Shown: in pieces, positions 7,077-13,152 of the stretch
Layout of the letters: each line of letters opens with the position of its first letter
Numbering within the stretch: the stretch's first letter is position 1
Assembly (NCBI GenBank): GCA_035462845.1
Contig: DATHTV010000193.1
Span: 1-13,152 of the forward strand
Direction of reading: 5' to 3'
Origin: DASTQL01 sp035462845
GTDB lineage: Bacteria > Actinomycetota > Actinomycetes > Jiangellales > Jiangellaceae
DNA: 13,152 nt
Translations under genes and position numbers: made by a program
Notes under the pieces: model-generated
Told to the model about the DNA's origin: nothing
The model's database searches: none
What the model saw: the letters and a program-made list of their open reading frames with translations, nothing else

Positions 7077-7514
7077 ATCGGAGCCGGGGTCCGAGAGCAG
7101 GGTGCCGGGGATCTCGCGGGACCGGCCCCGGAACTCCGCGATGACCGCGCCGCTGGCGGCATCGGTGACGGTCACGTCGTAGACGCCGCTGCGCCCCGAC
7201 CTGGTCCGTTCGACCGCCTCGGCCACCAGCAGGTCGCCCTCCCGGGCGGGGGCGACGAACACGACGTCGGCGCCCTGCGCGACGGTCCGGCGGCCGTGGG
7301 AGTTGCAGGCGAAGGCGAAGGCCGAGTCGGCGAGGGTGAAGACGTACCCCCCGTGGCAGATGGCGTGGCCGTTGACCATGTCGCGGCGCACGGTCATGGA
7401 CAGCCGGGCTCGGCCGGGCCCGACGTCGTCGAGCGACATCCCGAGTGCGCGGGACGCCTCGTCGTCGGCCCACATCGCCGCCGCGGCGGCCCGGGCGGTC
7501 TCGTCCGGGGTCAC
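7074..7514 (-). CDS. paaI: Hotdog-fold acyl-CoA thioesterase of the phenylacetate pathway
   Basis: This 146-residue hotdog thioesterase is of the PaaI type. In phenylacetate breakdown, PaaI hydrolyses stalled or misformed ring-hydroxylated CoA esters and so frees CoA. The family signature is very clear: NGHAICHGGYVF then LADSAFAFACNSHG, with D62 in the place of the catalytic aspartate and H50/H53-G-G in the helix turn. Length is normal. The start is a GTG at 7514 whose bases overlap the paaH stop (GTGA), so paaH and paaI are almost surely co-transcribed and coupled. The frame continues upstream as an open shadow inside paaH, but that part has no thioesterase character. Confidence 0.93.
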   Translation of the reverse strand: MTPDETARAAAAAMWADDEASRALGMSLDDVGPGRARLSMTVRRDMVNGHAICHGGYVFTLADSAFAFACNSHGRRTVAQGADVVFVAPAREGDLLVAEAVERTRSGRSGVYDVTVTDAASGAVIAEFRGRSREIPGTLLSDPGSD

Positions 7515-9031
7515 TGCTCGCGCCCGGCCGTCTCGGCGAGGCGGCGCAGCCTGGCCCCCACCCGGTACCGGCCGGTGGGGTACGCCCGGTGCAGGGCGTC
7601 GAGCACCTCGGCCACGTCCACCGCGTGCCGGACCCCCCACTCGTACGGGCCGAACGGGTAGCCCGTCCCCAGCCGCATGGCGGTGTCGACGTCGGAGTGG
7701 GTCGCCTCGCCGCGGTGCACGAGGTCCACCGCCTCGTTGGCCAGCATCGCCAGGGTGCGCGCGACGACCAGGCCGGGGACGTCGTCGACGACGCTGACCG
7801 CGGCGCCGGTCGCCTGCAGGACCCCGACGGCCTCGTCGAGGGCCGCGGCCGGGCAGCCGTCCGGGGCGGCGAGGCAGAAGCGCGTGGCCGTGCCCGGGTC
7901 GAGCGCCCAGTCGAGGGCGATCACCGGTGCTTCCCAGGACATCGCGGTCGCCGTCTCGCCGGCGGTCTCGACCAGCCACGCGCCGCTCGGCAGCCGGAGG
8001 CCCAGCACGGGCTGTGTCTCCGCCTCGTCCACGCGGACCTCGACCCCTGTGGCGCGCAGCCGGTCCGGGAGGCCGGCGAGGACGTGCAGGCCGCCGGTGA
8101 CGGTCACACCGCCCGCCGGCGCCGGCCGCGCGTCCGCGGTGGCGGGCCGTGGGGCGTCGGCCCCCTCTCCGTACGGGAAGAACCCGCGCCCGGTCTTGCG
8201 GCCGAGCCAGCCGGCGTCGACGAGTCGCTGCTGGACCGCGGACGGCTGGTAGCGCGGGTCGTGGAAGGTCTGCTCCCAGACGGATGCCCCCACCGCGTGG
8301 TTCACGTCCTGGCCGATCAGGTCGGTGAGCTCGCACGGCCCCATCCGGAAGCCGCCCGCCTCTCGCAGCACGGCGTCGACCGTGGCCGGGTCGGCGGCGC
8401 GCTCCTCGAGCACCCGCATGGCCTCGCCGTAGAACGGCCGGGCCACCCGGTTGACCACGAAGCCCGGCGTGGACGCGCAGCGGACCGGGGTCTTGCCCCA
8501 GGCCAGGGCCGTGCCCACCACGGAGTCCGCGACGGCCGGGGACGTGGCCGCGCCGGACACGACCTCGACCAGCGGCAGTACCGGTGCCGGGTTGAAGAAG
8601 TGCAGGCCCACGACCCGGCCCGGGTGCTCGAGCCCCGCAGCGACGGCGGTCACCGAGAGCGAGGAGGTGTTGGTGGCGAGCACGGTGTCGGGCGCGCAGA
8701 CGGCCTCCAGCCGGGCCAGCAGGTCGCGCTTGACCCCGAGGTCCTCGACGACGGCCTCGACCACCATCCCGCAGCCGGCGAGGTCGTCGACGGACGGCAC
8801 GGCGCGCACCCGGCCCCGGGCCGCATCGGCGTCGGCGGGGGCGAGCCTGCCCTTGGCGACCAGCCGGTCGAGATGGGCGCCCACCGCGGCGACCGCGTCG
8901 TCGGCGCGGCTCGCGTCGACGTCGTGCAGCAGCACCGGGTGACCGGCGAGGGCGGCGACCTGGGCGATGCCGGCCCCCATCGTCCCGGCGCCGATCACCC
9001 CGACCTGGCGGGCGGTGTCCAGAGGTGGCAT
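7511..9031 (-). CDS. paaH: 3-hydroxyacyl-CoA dehydrogenase of the phenylacetate pathway (3-hydroxyadipyl-CoA dehydrogenase type)
   Basis: This 506-residue NAD-dependent dehydrogenase matches PaaH, which oxidises 3-hydroxyadipyl-CoA to 3-oxoadipyl-CoA. The N-terminal Rossmann domain (about 8-195) has GVIGAGTMGAGIAQ (G14, G16, G19) and an acidic end to strand 2 (HDVD). NTSS (121-124) and LHFFNPAP, with catalytic H144, follow. The first helical 3HCDH domain begins near KTPVRCASTPGFVVNR. The second half, including GTGYPFGPYEWG, is the tandem C-terminal domain that separates PaaH from short FadB2-type enzymes. It is slightly longer than E. coli PaaH (475), through an Ala-rich mid-linker. The start at 9031 has GGGAG about 9 bases upstream. 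The gene leads paaI in an operon and is divergent from paaN. Confidence 0.92.
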   Translation of the reverse strand: MPPLDTARQVGVIGAGTMGAGIAQVAALAGHPVLLHDVDASRADDAVAAVGAHLDRLVAKGRLAPADADAARGRVRAVPSVDDLAGCGMVVEAVVEDLGVKRDLLARLEAVCAPDTVLATNTSSLSVTAVAAGLEHPGRVVGLHFFNPAPVLPLVEVVSGAATSPAVADSVVGTALAWGKTPVRCASTPGFVVNRVARPFYGEAMRVLEERAADPATVDAVLREAGGFRMGPCELTDLIGQDVNHAVGASVWEQTFHDPRYQPSAVQQRLVDAGWLGRKTGRGFFPYGEGADAPRPATADARPAPAGGVTVTGGLHVLAGLPDRLRATGVEVRVDEAETQPVLGLRLPSGAWLVETAGETATAMSWEAPVIALDWALDPGTATRFCLAAPDGCPAAALDEAVGVLQATGAAVSVVDDVPGLVVARTLAMLANEAVDLVHRGEATHSDVDTAMRLGTGYPFGPYEWGVRHAVDVAEVLDALHRAYPTGRYRVGARLRRLAETAGREQ

Positions 9032-9178
9032 GGGGCGAGTCTCCCAGGAGGCGGGTGCGGTATGACACCATGGCCCCGGACGTGCGAGGGCCGTGTCACA
9101 GGTCGTGCCACCAGGTGCGTACGCCGGTCCCTGCCCCGCCCGTCCGACCAGTGCTCGCCCAGTCGCGGAGGGACCTCC
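9032..9178. promoter_or_regulatory. Divergent paaH/paaN control region with a long interrupted inverted repeat
   Basis: This 147-base region must hold the promoters for both paaHI and paaN. TGACAC (9063-9068) and GTGTCA (9093-9098) are exact complements. Inside them GGCCC (9072-9076) pairs with GGGCC (9088-9092), giving an 11-bp dyad with a 3-base bulge (CAT) on one side. I could not pick a convincing -10/-35 pair on either strand. A regulator site, such as for a TetR-type PaaR, is possible but unproven; a leader hairpin is the alternative. Confidence 0.4.
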
Positions 9179-10933
9179 ATGGCCGCCACCCCTGTCAGCC
9201 CCACGACGACACCGTCCCGGCTCGGTCGCCGCGGCCCCGAGGCGTACGTCGACGCCCACGCCGAGACCCTGCAGGCCGCCCTCGAGGCGATCCGCACCCG
9301 GGGCTACCACAGCGCCTACCCCGAGTCACCGAGCCCGCGCGTGTACGGCGAGACGGCTGCGGCCGACGGCAAGGCGGCGTACGAGGCCCTGCTGGGTGCC
9401 GACTTCCCCGTCGAGACTCCGGGCGCGGACGGCAGGGTGGCCACCGAGCGCAGCCCGTACGGGCCCGAGCTCGGCGTCGCGTACCCGCACGTGCCGCCGA
9501 CCGACGAGGCGCTGGACGAGCTGCTCGACGCGCTCCGCGCCGGCATCCCCGACTGGCGCGATGCCGGGCCGCGGGTCCGGGCCGGCGTGTGCCTGGAGAT
9601 CCTGCACCGCCTGCACCAGCGGGTGTTCGAGCTGGCGCACGCGGTCATGCACACGTCGGGCCAGGCGTTCGTGATGGCCTTCCAGGCCGGCGGCGCCCAC
9701 GCGCTGGACCGGGCGCTCGAGGCGGTCGCGTACGCGTACGCGGCCCAGTCGGAGGTCCCGGAGCACGCCTACTGGGAGAAGCCCGCCGGCAAGGGCGAGC
9801 CGTTGCGGATGCAGAAGACCTACCGCGTCGCCCCGCGCGGGGTCTCGCTCGTGATCGGCTGCAACACCTTCCCGACCTGGAACTCCTGGCCGGGGCTGTT
9901 CGCCTCGCTCGCCACCGGCAACGCCGTGCTCGTCAAGCCGCACCCGGGCGCTGTGCTCCCGCTCGCCGTCACCGTGCAGGTCGCCCGGCAGGTGCTGTCG
10001 GAGGCCGGCTTCGACCCCGACCTGGTCTGCCTCGCCGCGGAGCGGCCCGACGACCGTCTCGCGGCCGTGCTGGCCGTCCGCCCGGAGGTCCGGATCGTCG
10101 ACTTCACCGGGTCCAGCGCGTTCGGTGACTGGCTGGAGCACAACGCGAGCCAGGCCGTCGTCTACACCGAGAAGGCCGGGGTCAACGCCGTCGTCGTCGA
10201 CTCGACCGACTCGTTCAAGGGCATGTGCCAGAACCTCGCCTTCTCCCTCTCGCTCTACAGCGGCCAGATGTGCACGGCCCCGCAGAACCTGTTCGTGCCG
10301 CGCGACGGGATCGAGACCGACGAAGGGCACAAGTCCTTCGACGAGGTGGGGGCCGGGATCGCGGCGGCCGTCGACCGGCTGCTCGGCGACGACGCCAGAG
10401 CGGTCGAGCTGCTCGGCGCGGTCGTCAACGACGGCGTGCTCGAGCGCCTGGAAGCGGCGCCCGGGTCCGGCAAGGTGGTGCTCGGCTGGCGGTCGGTCGA
10501 GCACCCGGCGTGGCCCGACGCCCGGGTCCGTACGCCCACGATCCTCGGCATCGACGCCGCGGACGCCGAGGTCTACCGCAGCGAGTGCTTCGGCCCGGTC
10601 TCCTACCTCATCGCGACCGACTCCACCCAGGCCTCGATCGACCTGATGCGCTCGACCGTCAGTGAGTACGGCGCGATGACGGCGTCGGTCTACTCCACCG
10701 ACGAGGACGTGCTGCAGGTCGCCGAGGAGGCGGCCGTCGAGGCGGGTGTGGCCTTGTCGATGAACCTCACCGGCGGCGTCTTCGTCAACCAGTCGGCGGC
10801 GTTCTCGGACTTCCACGGGACCGGGGCGAACCCGGCGGCGAACGCCAGCTTCACCGACTCGGCCTACGTGGCGAGCCGGTTCCGCGTCGTGCAGTCGCGC
10901 CGGCACGTGCCCGCCCCCGCCGCAGACGCCTGA
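9179..10933 (+). CDS. paaN: PaaN-type aldehyde dehydrogenase of phenylacetate degradation
   Basis: This 584-residue protein of the aldehyde dehydrogenase superfamily fits the PaaN group found in phenylacetate gene clusters. These enzymes are thought to oxidise the semialdehyde formed after ring opening, work done in E. coli by the dehydrogenase half of PaaZ. The catalytic cysteine is C365 in SGQMCTAPQN and the general base is E331 in YTEKAGVN. Cofactor-site segments GCNTFPTWNSWP and NAVLVKPHPG are present. The N-terminal 150 or so residues precede the usual ALDH core. There is no C-terminal MaoC hydratase domain, so this is not a bifunctional PaaZ and ring hydrolysis would need a separate hydratase. 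The start at 9179 has GGAGGG (9167-9172) with 6-base spacing. Confidence 0.9.
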   Translation: MAATPVSPTTTPSRLGRRGPEAYVDAHAETLQAALEAIRTRGYHSAYPESPSPRVYGETAAADGKAAYEALLGADFPVETPGADGRVATERSPYGPELGVAYPHVPPTDEALDELLDALRAGIPDWRDAGPRVRAGVCLEILHRLHQRVFELAHAVMHTSGQAFVMAFQAGGAHALDRALEAVAYAYAAQSEVPEHAYWEKPAGKGEPLRMQKTYRVAPRGVSLVIGCNTFPTWNSWPGLFASLATGNAVLVKPHPGAVLPLAVTVQVARQVLSEAGFDPDLVCLAAERPDDRLAAVLAVRPEVRIVDFTGSSAFGDWLEHNASQAVVYTEKAGVNAVVVDSTDSFKGMCQNLAFSLSLYSGQMCTAPQNLFVPRDGIETDEGHKSFDEVGAGIAAAVDRLLGDDARAVELLGAVVNDGVLERLEAAPGSGKVVLGWRSVEHPAWPDARVRTPTILGIDAADAEVYRSECFGPVSYLIATDSTQASIDLMRSTVSEYGAMTASVYSTDEDVLQVAEEAAVEAGVALSMNLTGGVFVNQSAAFSDFHGTGANPAANASFTDSAYVASRFRVVQSRRHVPAPAADA

Positions 10934-10973
10934 CCTCGCGGCGCCGCGCCCGCCACCGCCGCCGCCCCGGGGT

Positions 10974-11093
10974 TTGGAGGAGGGTGGCCCTCCTCCAACC
11001 TGCCGTTGTAGCAGGGTGGCCCTCCTCCAACGGGACTGGAGGAGGGTGGCCTTGCTCCAATCCGCCGTTGTAGGAGGGTGACCCTCCTCCAAC
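10974..11093. repeat. Four tandem, near-palindromic hairpin units (about 31-base period)
   Basis: Four units each read roughly GGAGGAGGG-TGG-CCCTCCTCC. Unit 1 (10974-10998) is a perfect 11-bp stem with loop TGG. Unit 2 (11005-11031) has 10 of 12 pairs. Unit 3 (11037-11059) has 8 of 10. Unit 4 (11067-11093) has 11 of 12, with loop TGA. Spacers are only 5-7 bases, and units 2 and 4 share the edge GTTGTAG. The array fills the convergent gap between paaN and the LLM oxidoreductase, ending 12 bases from the latter's stop. A separate 12-bp palindrome, CGCGGCGCCGCG, lies at 10937-10948. There is no T-tract. Mobile intergenic repeat, 3'-end structure or protein-binding array are all possible. Confidence 0.9.
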
Positions 11094-11104
11094 ACCTCGG
11101 GCGG

Positions 11105-12016
11105 TCACGGGGCGGCGGCCCCGGCCGCCAGCCAGGCGGCGACGTCGTCCAGGACGTCCTCGGACCCGGCGTACGCGCCGGCGGGCCGGGGCCAGTGCAC
11201 GACGATCTCGGCGAAGCCGAGCTCGGCCGCCCGGCTCCAGGCCTCCACGAACGCCGAGAGGGACGAGAGCGCGAAGGCTCCCGAGGCGTCCACGGACAGC
11301 CAGCGCTCCAGGCCCGCCGGGTCCCGCCCGGCTGCGGCGCAGGTCTCGTCGAGCCGGGCGACGAGCTCCGCGACGCCGTGCCACCACGCCCCGGGCCCGT
11401 CCTCGGGCGGCGTCGCGCCGGTGGTCGCCCATGCCTGACCGTGCCGGGCGGCCACCGCCATGGCTCGCGGCCCGTTGGCCGCCACGACGAACGGCAGCCG
11501 CGGACGCTGCACGCAGCCCGGGACCATCCGGGCGTCCACGGCCGCGTAGTGCTCGCCCCGGTAGGAGATTCGGTCGCCCGTGAGGAGCAGGTCCAGCAGC
11601 TCGACGAACTCGGCCAGCCGGCGCACCCGCTCACCGGCCGGCAGCACGTCCCCGCCCAGGACATGAGCGTCGTGGCCGACCCCGCCGGCCCCCACGCCCA
11701 GCACCGTCCGCCCACCGGACACGTCGTCCAGGGTCATCAGCTCCTTGGCGAACGGGACCGGGTGGCGGTAGTTCGGTGACGCGACCCAGGTCCCCAGCCG
11801 GATCCGCGAGGTCACCGTGGCGGCGGCCACCAGGGTCGGCACGGTGGCGAACCACGGCTCGCCCGCCAGGTCCCGCCAGGCCAGGTGGTCGTACGTGAGC
11901 GCGGTGTCGAAGCCGTACGCCTCGGCGCGGCGCCACCGCTGCTCGTCCACCGTCCAGCGGCCCTGCGGCAGGAGGACGATGCCGACTCGGGGCCGGCCGG
12001 GCCCGCGCCCGCTCAT
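11105..12016 (-). CDS. LLM-class (luciferase-like) flavin- or F420-dependent oxidoreductase
   Basis: This 303-residue protein has the luciferase-like TIM-barrel pattern. It starts with strand 1 (RVGIVLLPQG), then AEAYGFDTALTYDHLAWRD (the YDH turn typical of the family), followed by AAATVTSRIRLGTWVASPNYRHPVPFAKELMTLDDVSGGR, written here in parts: SRIRLGTWV and RHPVPFAKELMTLD, and then the GVGAGG turn. Later come FVELLDLLLTGD, YRGEHYAA and the RPRLPFVVAANG strand. Length is normal. Substrate and choice of FMN or F420 cannot be told from sequence alone. It lies 24 bases downstream of the maleylpyruvate isomerase-fold gene, in the same direction, so the two are probably one transcript. The start at 12016 has only a weak ribosome site (GGGCGCCC). 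Confidence 0.88.
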   Translation of the reverse strand: MSGRGPGRPRVGIVLLPQGRWTVDEQRWRRAEAYGFDTALTYDHLAWRDLAGEPWFATVPTLVAAATVTSRIRLGTWVASPNYRHPVPFAKELMTLDDVSGGRTVLGVGAGGVGHDAHVLGGDVLPAGERVRRLAEFVELLDLLLTGDRISYRGEHYAAVDARMVPGCVQRPRLPFVVAANGPRAMAVAARHGQAWATTGATPPEDGPGAWWHGVAELVARLDETCAAAGRDPAGLERWLSVDASGAFALSSLSAFVEAWSRAAELGFAEIVVHWPRPAGAYAGSEDVLDDVAAWLAAGAAAP

Positions 12017-12040
12017 GGGCGCCCGATCACGGCGTGCCCC

Positions 12041-12886
12041 TCACGGGGTGACCGACATCGACGCCGCGACCGCCCGGGCCAGGTCGGCGTCCCCGGTCAC
12101 CTCGATCTCCGCGACCTCGGGGCGGCGGCGACCACCGCACAGGACGGCGAACACCTCGCCGGACATCGACAGAACGGCGTCGGCGCCGTCGGGCACCTCC
12201 GGCAGCAGGGCGGCGCGACCGTCCACCCCCACCCGCACGGCACCGGCGAAGGCGACCGGCCCGTGGACCCGCAGCACCACCGTGGTGCCCGGCGGCGGCG
12301 CCACCCGCTTGCCCACCACGTACGGCATCGAGGCGGCGAAGGAGCCCAGGGTGACGTGCGCGCCGGGACCGTCGAGGTCGCCGGGGCGCCCGACCGCGCG
12401 CCGGATGTCCTGCTCGTGCATCCACACGTCGACGACTCGGTTGCGGAGCAGGGTGCGCCAGTCCCAGCCGATCCGGCCCGGGGTACGGGGAGGGGTGCCG
12501 GTGGGCTCGGCGGGCGGCGCCTCTGCGAGCTGAGCGGCGCGCGCCCGGACCGCCGCGGTCAGCTCGTCCAGGACCTCCTGCGGTCGCCGGCCGCGCCGGG
12601 CCCGCACCCCGGCCTCGGTGTAGGCGGTGAAGGGGTCGACGGGGCCGGCCGGTCCCTCCGTCCGCGCCGGGCCGGTGTCGCGGGCGTCGCCGGGCTGCGG
12701 CCCCGGCGTCAGCCCGGCCAGGTCGGCCTCGATCGCGGCCAGGTGGGCGAGGACGTCCTGCACGTCCCAGCCGGGCAGGTCGGTGGGTCGGGCGAAGTCC
12801 TCGGGGTCGAGGCTCTGAGACAACTCCAGCACCTGCTCGGCGGTGTGCCGCCACCCCGCGACCAGCGCGGCCAGCTCTGCGGTCAT
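12041..12886 (-). CDS. Maleylpyruvate isomerase (MDMPI)/DinB-fold family protein
   Basis: 281 residues. The N-terminal helical-bundle domain (about 5-165) is of the mycothiol-dependent maleylpyruvate isomerase kind, with LPGWDVQDVLAHLAAIE (H48) and RVVDVWMHEQDIRRAVGRP (H157). By analogy with the characterised C. glutamicum enzyme, the zinc ligands would be H48, position 153 and H157; position 153 is Asp here rather than Glu. A C-terminal SCP2-like domain (about 190-281) follows, with AVLSMSGEVFAVLCGGR. Many actinobacterial proteins of this fold have no known substrate, so true isomerase activity is not claimed. Neighbouring genes give no gentisate pathway. It probably heads an operon with the LLM oxidoreductase. 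The ATG at 12886 has almost no ribosome site. Confidence 0.86.
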   Translation of the reverse strand: MTAELAALVAGWRHTAEQVLELSQSLDPEDFARPTDLPGWDVQDVLAHLAAIEADLAGLTPGPQPGDARDTGPARTEGPAGPVDPFTAYTEAGVRARRGRRPQEVLDELTAAVRARAAQLAEAPPAEPTGTPPRTPGRIGWDWRTLLRNRVVDVWMHEQDIRRAVGRPGDLDGPGAHVTLGSFAASMPYVVGKRVAPPPGTTVVLRVHGPVAFAGAVRVGVDGRAALLPEVPDGADAVLSMSGEVFAVLCGGRRRPEVAEIEVTGDADLARAVAASMSVTP

Positions 12887-12894
12887 GCCGCCCG

Positions 12895-12900
12895 AGGGTA
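12895..12900 (-). promoter_or_regulatory. Possible -10 element for near-leaderless transcription of the MDMPI-family gene
   Basis: On the minus strand TACCCT (12900-12895) fits TANNNT. It would place the transcription start within a few bases of the ATG at 12886, which agrees with the lack of a clear ribosome site. There is no recognisable -35 at the right distance, so support is weak. Confidence 0.22.
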
Positions 12901-13002
12901 GGGCCGCGGGGCGGCCCGCCCGTCGGAACCCGGCCCCGTCGAGGTCGTTGGTCTACTCCGCGACGCGGTCGGTTCCTGCCGGTCTGGGCCGGTTGTAGCG
13001 GG

Positions 13003-13026
13003 TTCCAGGACGTCCACGGACTGGAA
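13003..13026. promoter_or_regulatory. 24-bp interrupted dyad, candidate operator
   Basis: TTCCAG (13003-13008) and CTGGAA (13021-13026) are exact complements. Inside them CGT and ACG also pair, giving 9 of 12 symmetric positions around a centre near 13014.5. It sits in the non-coding end of the window, about 120 bases upstream of the MDMPI-family start and about 60 bases before a candidate plus-strand promoter, so it could serve either side. Confidence 0.35.
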
Positions 13027-13027
13027 T

Positions 13028-13078
13028 TTGCGCAATCGTGACCCTGCAAGCGACGCAATCTGTTGCGGCCGGGTTGCG
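13028..13078. promoter_or_regulatory. Cluster of TTGCG/CGCAA motifs
   Basis: Within about 50 bases there is a perfect TTGCGCAA palindrome (13028-13035), then CGCAA (13054-13058), TTGCG (13063-13067) and TTGCG (13074-13078). The middle pair forms an inverted repeat, CGCAA-TCTG-TTGCG. The segment is visibly less GC-rich than the genes around it. A repeated binding site for one regulator is plausible; I cannot name the regulator. Confidence 0.35.
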
Positions 13079-13091
13079 AGACCGTTTACAT
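13063..13091 (+). promoter_or_regulatory. Candidate plus-strand promoter toward the right edge
   Basis: TTGCGG (13063-13068) and TTACAT (13086-13091) are separated by exactly 17 bases. Both hexamers are imperfect. A start near 13098 would put the hairpin at 13104-13135 at the very beginning of the transcript. The downstream gene, if any, is outside the window. Confidence 0.3.
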
Positions 13092-13103
13092 GCCGTGACA
13101 GGA

Positions 13104-13135
13104 CACCAGGTCCGGTGTACCCGGTCCCCCTGGTG
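13104..13135 (+). ncRNA. Nested hairpin, possible 5' leader structure (type unknown)
   Basis: CACCAGG (13104-13110) pairs with CCTGGTG (13129-13135), an outer 7-bp stem. Inside it CCGG (13112-13115) can pair with CCGG (13121-13124) around a TGTAC loop. It begins just after the start site predicted from the candidate promoter at 13063-13091. I do not recognise a known riboswitch, tRNA or other RNA family. The window ends 17 bases later, so any further structure is cut off. Confidence 0.25.
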
Positions 13136-13152
13136 GCGAACCCACACACGAG

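Noticed and set aside
7515..9071. Minus-strand opening that would fuse a long Arg/Gly-rich segment to PaaI
   Set aside because: It is the shifted frame of paaH. PaaH motifs are in the other frame, and the GTG at 7514 gives a normal-length thioesterase.
10974..11093. CRISPR array
   Set aside because: The units are palindromic and imperfect, and the spacers are 5-7 bases and not unique 30-base sequences. No cas genes are present.
9326..11095. Long minus-strand opening whose beginning encodes repeated ATLLQ-like peptides
   Set aside because: It runs opposite paaN, and the peptide repeats are just the translation of the DNA hairpin array.
12887..13149. Minus-strand 88-codon opening at the right end
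   Set aside because: No ribosome site, no recognisable domain, and its codon composition does not look like the neighbouring genes. It overlaps dyads and motif clusters.
13095..13152. Start of a coding region (GTG at 13095, frame open to the edge)
   Set aside because: Only 19 codons are visible, there is no ribosome site, and the same bases form a hairpin. Not enough to call.
13104..13152. tRNA or other known small RNA gene
   Set aside because: No cloverleaf or TTCGA-type T-loop in either direction, and no match to tmRNA, RNase P or SRP RNA features that I know.

Overview
The window comes from a very GC-rich genome. Third codon positions are almost always G or C, ATG/GTG starts with GGAGG-type ribosome sites are common, and gene ends overlap tightly. 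The gene set points to an actinobacterium: a branched-chain 2-oxoacid dehydrogenase with an Ala/Pro-rich E2 linker, PaaN/PaaH/PaaI, an SpoIIE/RsbW/STAS partner switch, a mycothiol-type maleylpyruvate isomerase-fold protein and an LLM-class flavin oxidoreductase. The genus cannot be told from the sequence. No stretch over about 300 bases lacks a gene; the longest is 12887-13152 (266 bases).

Layout. (1) 2-3206, plus strand: the end of E1 alpha, then E1 beta and E2 of a 2-oxoacid dehydrogenase complex, as a tight operon. It meets the next gene tail to tail across 9 bases, in a small hairpin that holds both stop codons. (2) 3216-6401: a divergent pair. A 122-residue STAS anti-sigma-factor antagonist lies on the minus strand. 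An 896-residue PAS-LOV-GAF-PP2C-HATPase protein lies on the plus strand. The LOV domain has every flavin-binding and photochemical residue I could check, including the adduct cysteine (C197). (3) 6555-7067: a small secreted protein of unknown function, with a good candidate promoter in front. (4) 7074-10933: phenylacetate-degradation genes, with paaH-paaI (4-base overlap) on the minus strand and paaN divergent on the plus strand. (5) 10974-11093: four tandem hairpin repeats between convergent genes. (6) 11105-12886, minus strand: a luciferase-like oxidoreductase and, upstream of it, a maleylpyruvate isomerase-fold protein. (7) 12887-13152: non-coding, with several dyads, a candidate promoter and a candidate structured leader running off the window edge.

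How the genes work together. The two metabolic blocks both turn amino-acid or aromatic carbon into CoA esters: Bkd acts on the 2-oxoacids of Val/Leu/Ile, and the Paa enzymes act on the lower half of aerobic phenylacetate breakdown. The signalling pair between them is the most interesting part. One protein joins a blue-light sensor to both an SpoIIE-type phosphatase and an RsbW-type kinase fold, and the likely STAS substrate is its divergent neighbour. I infer a light-controlled partner switch. The sigma factor or other final target is not in this window.
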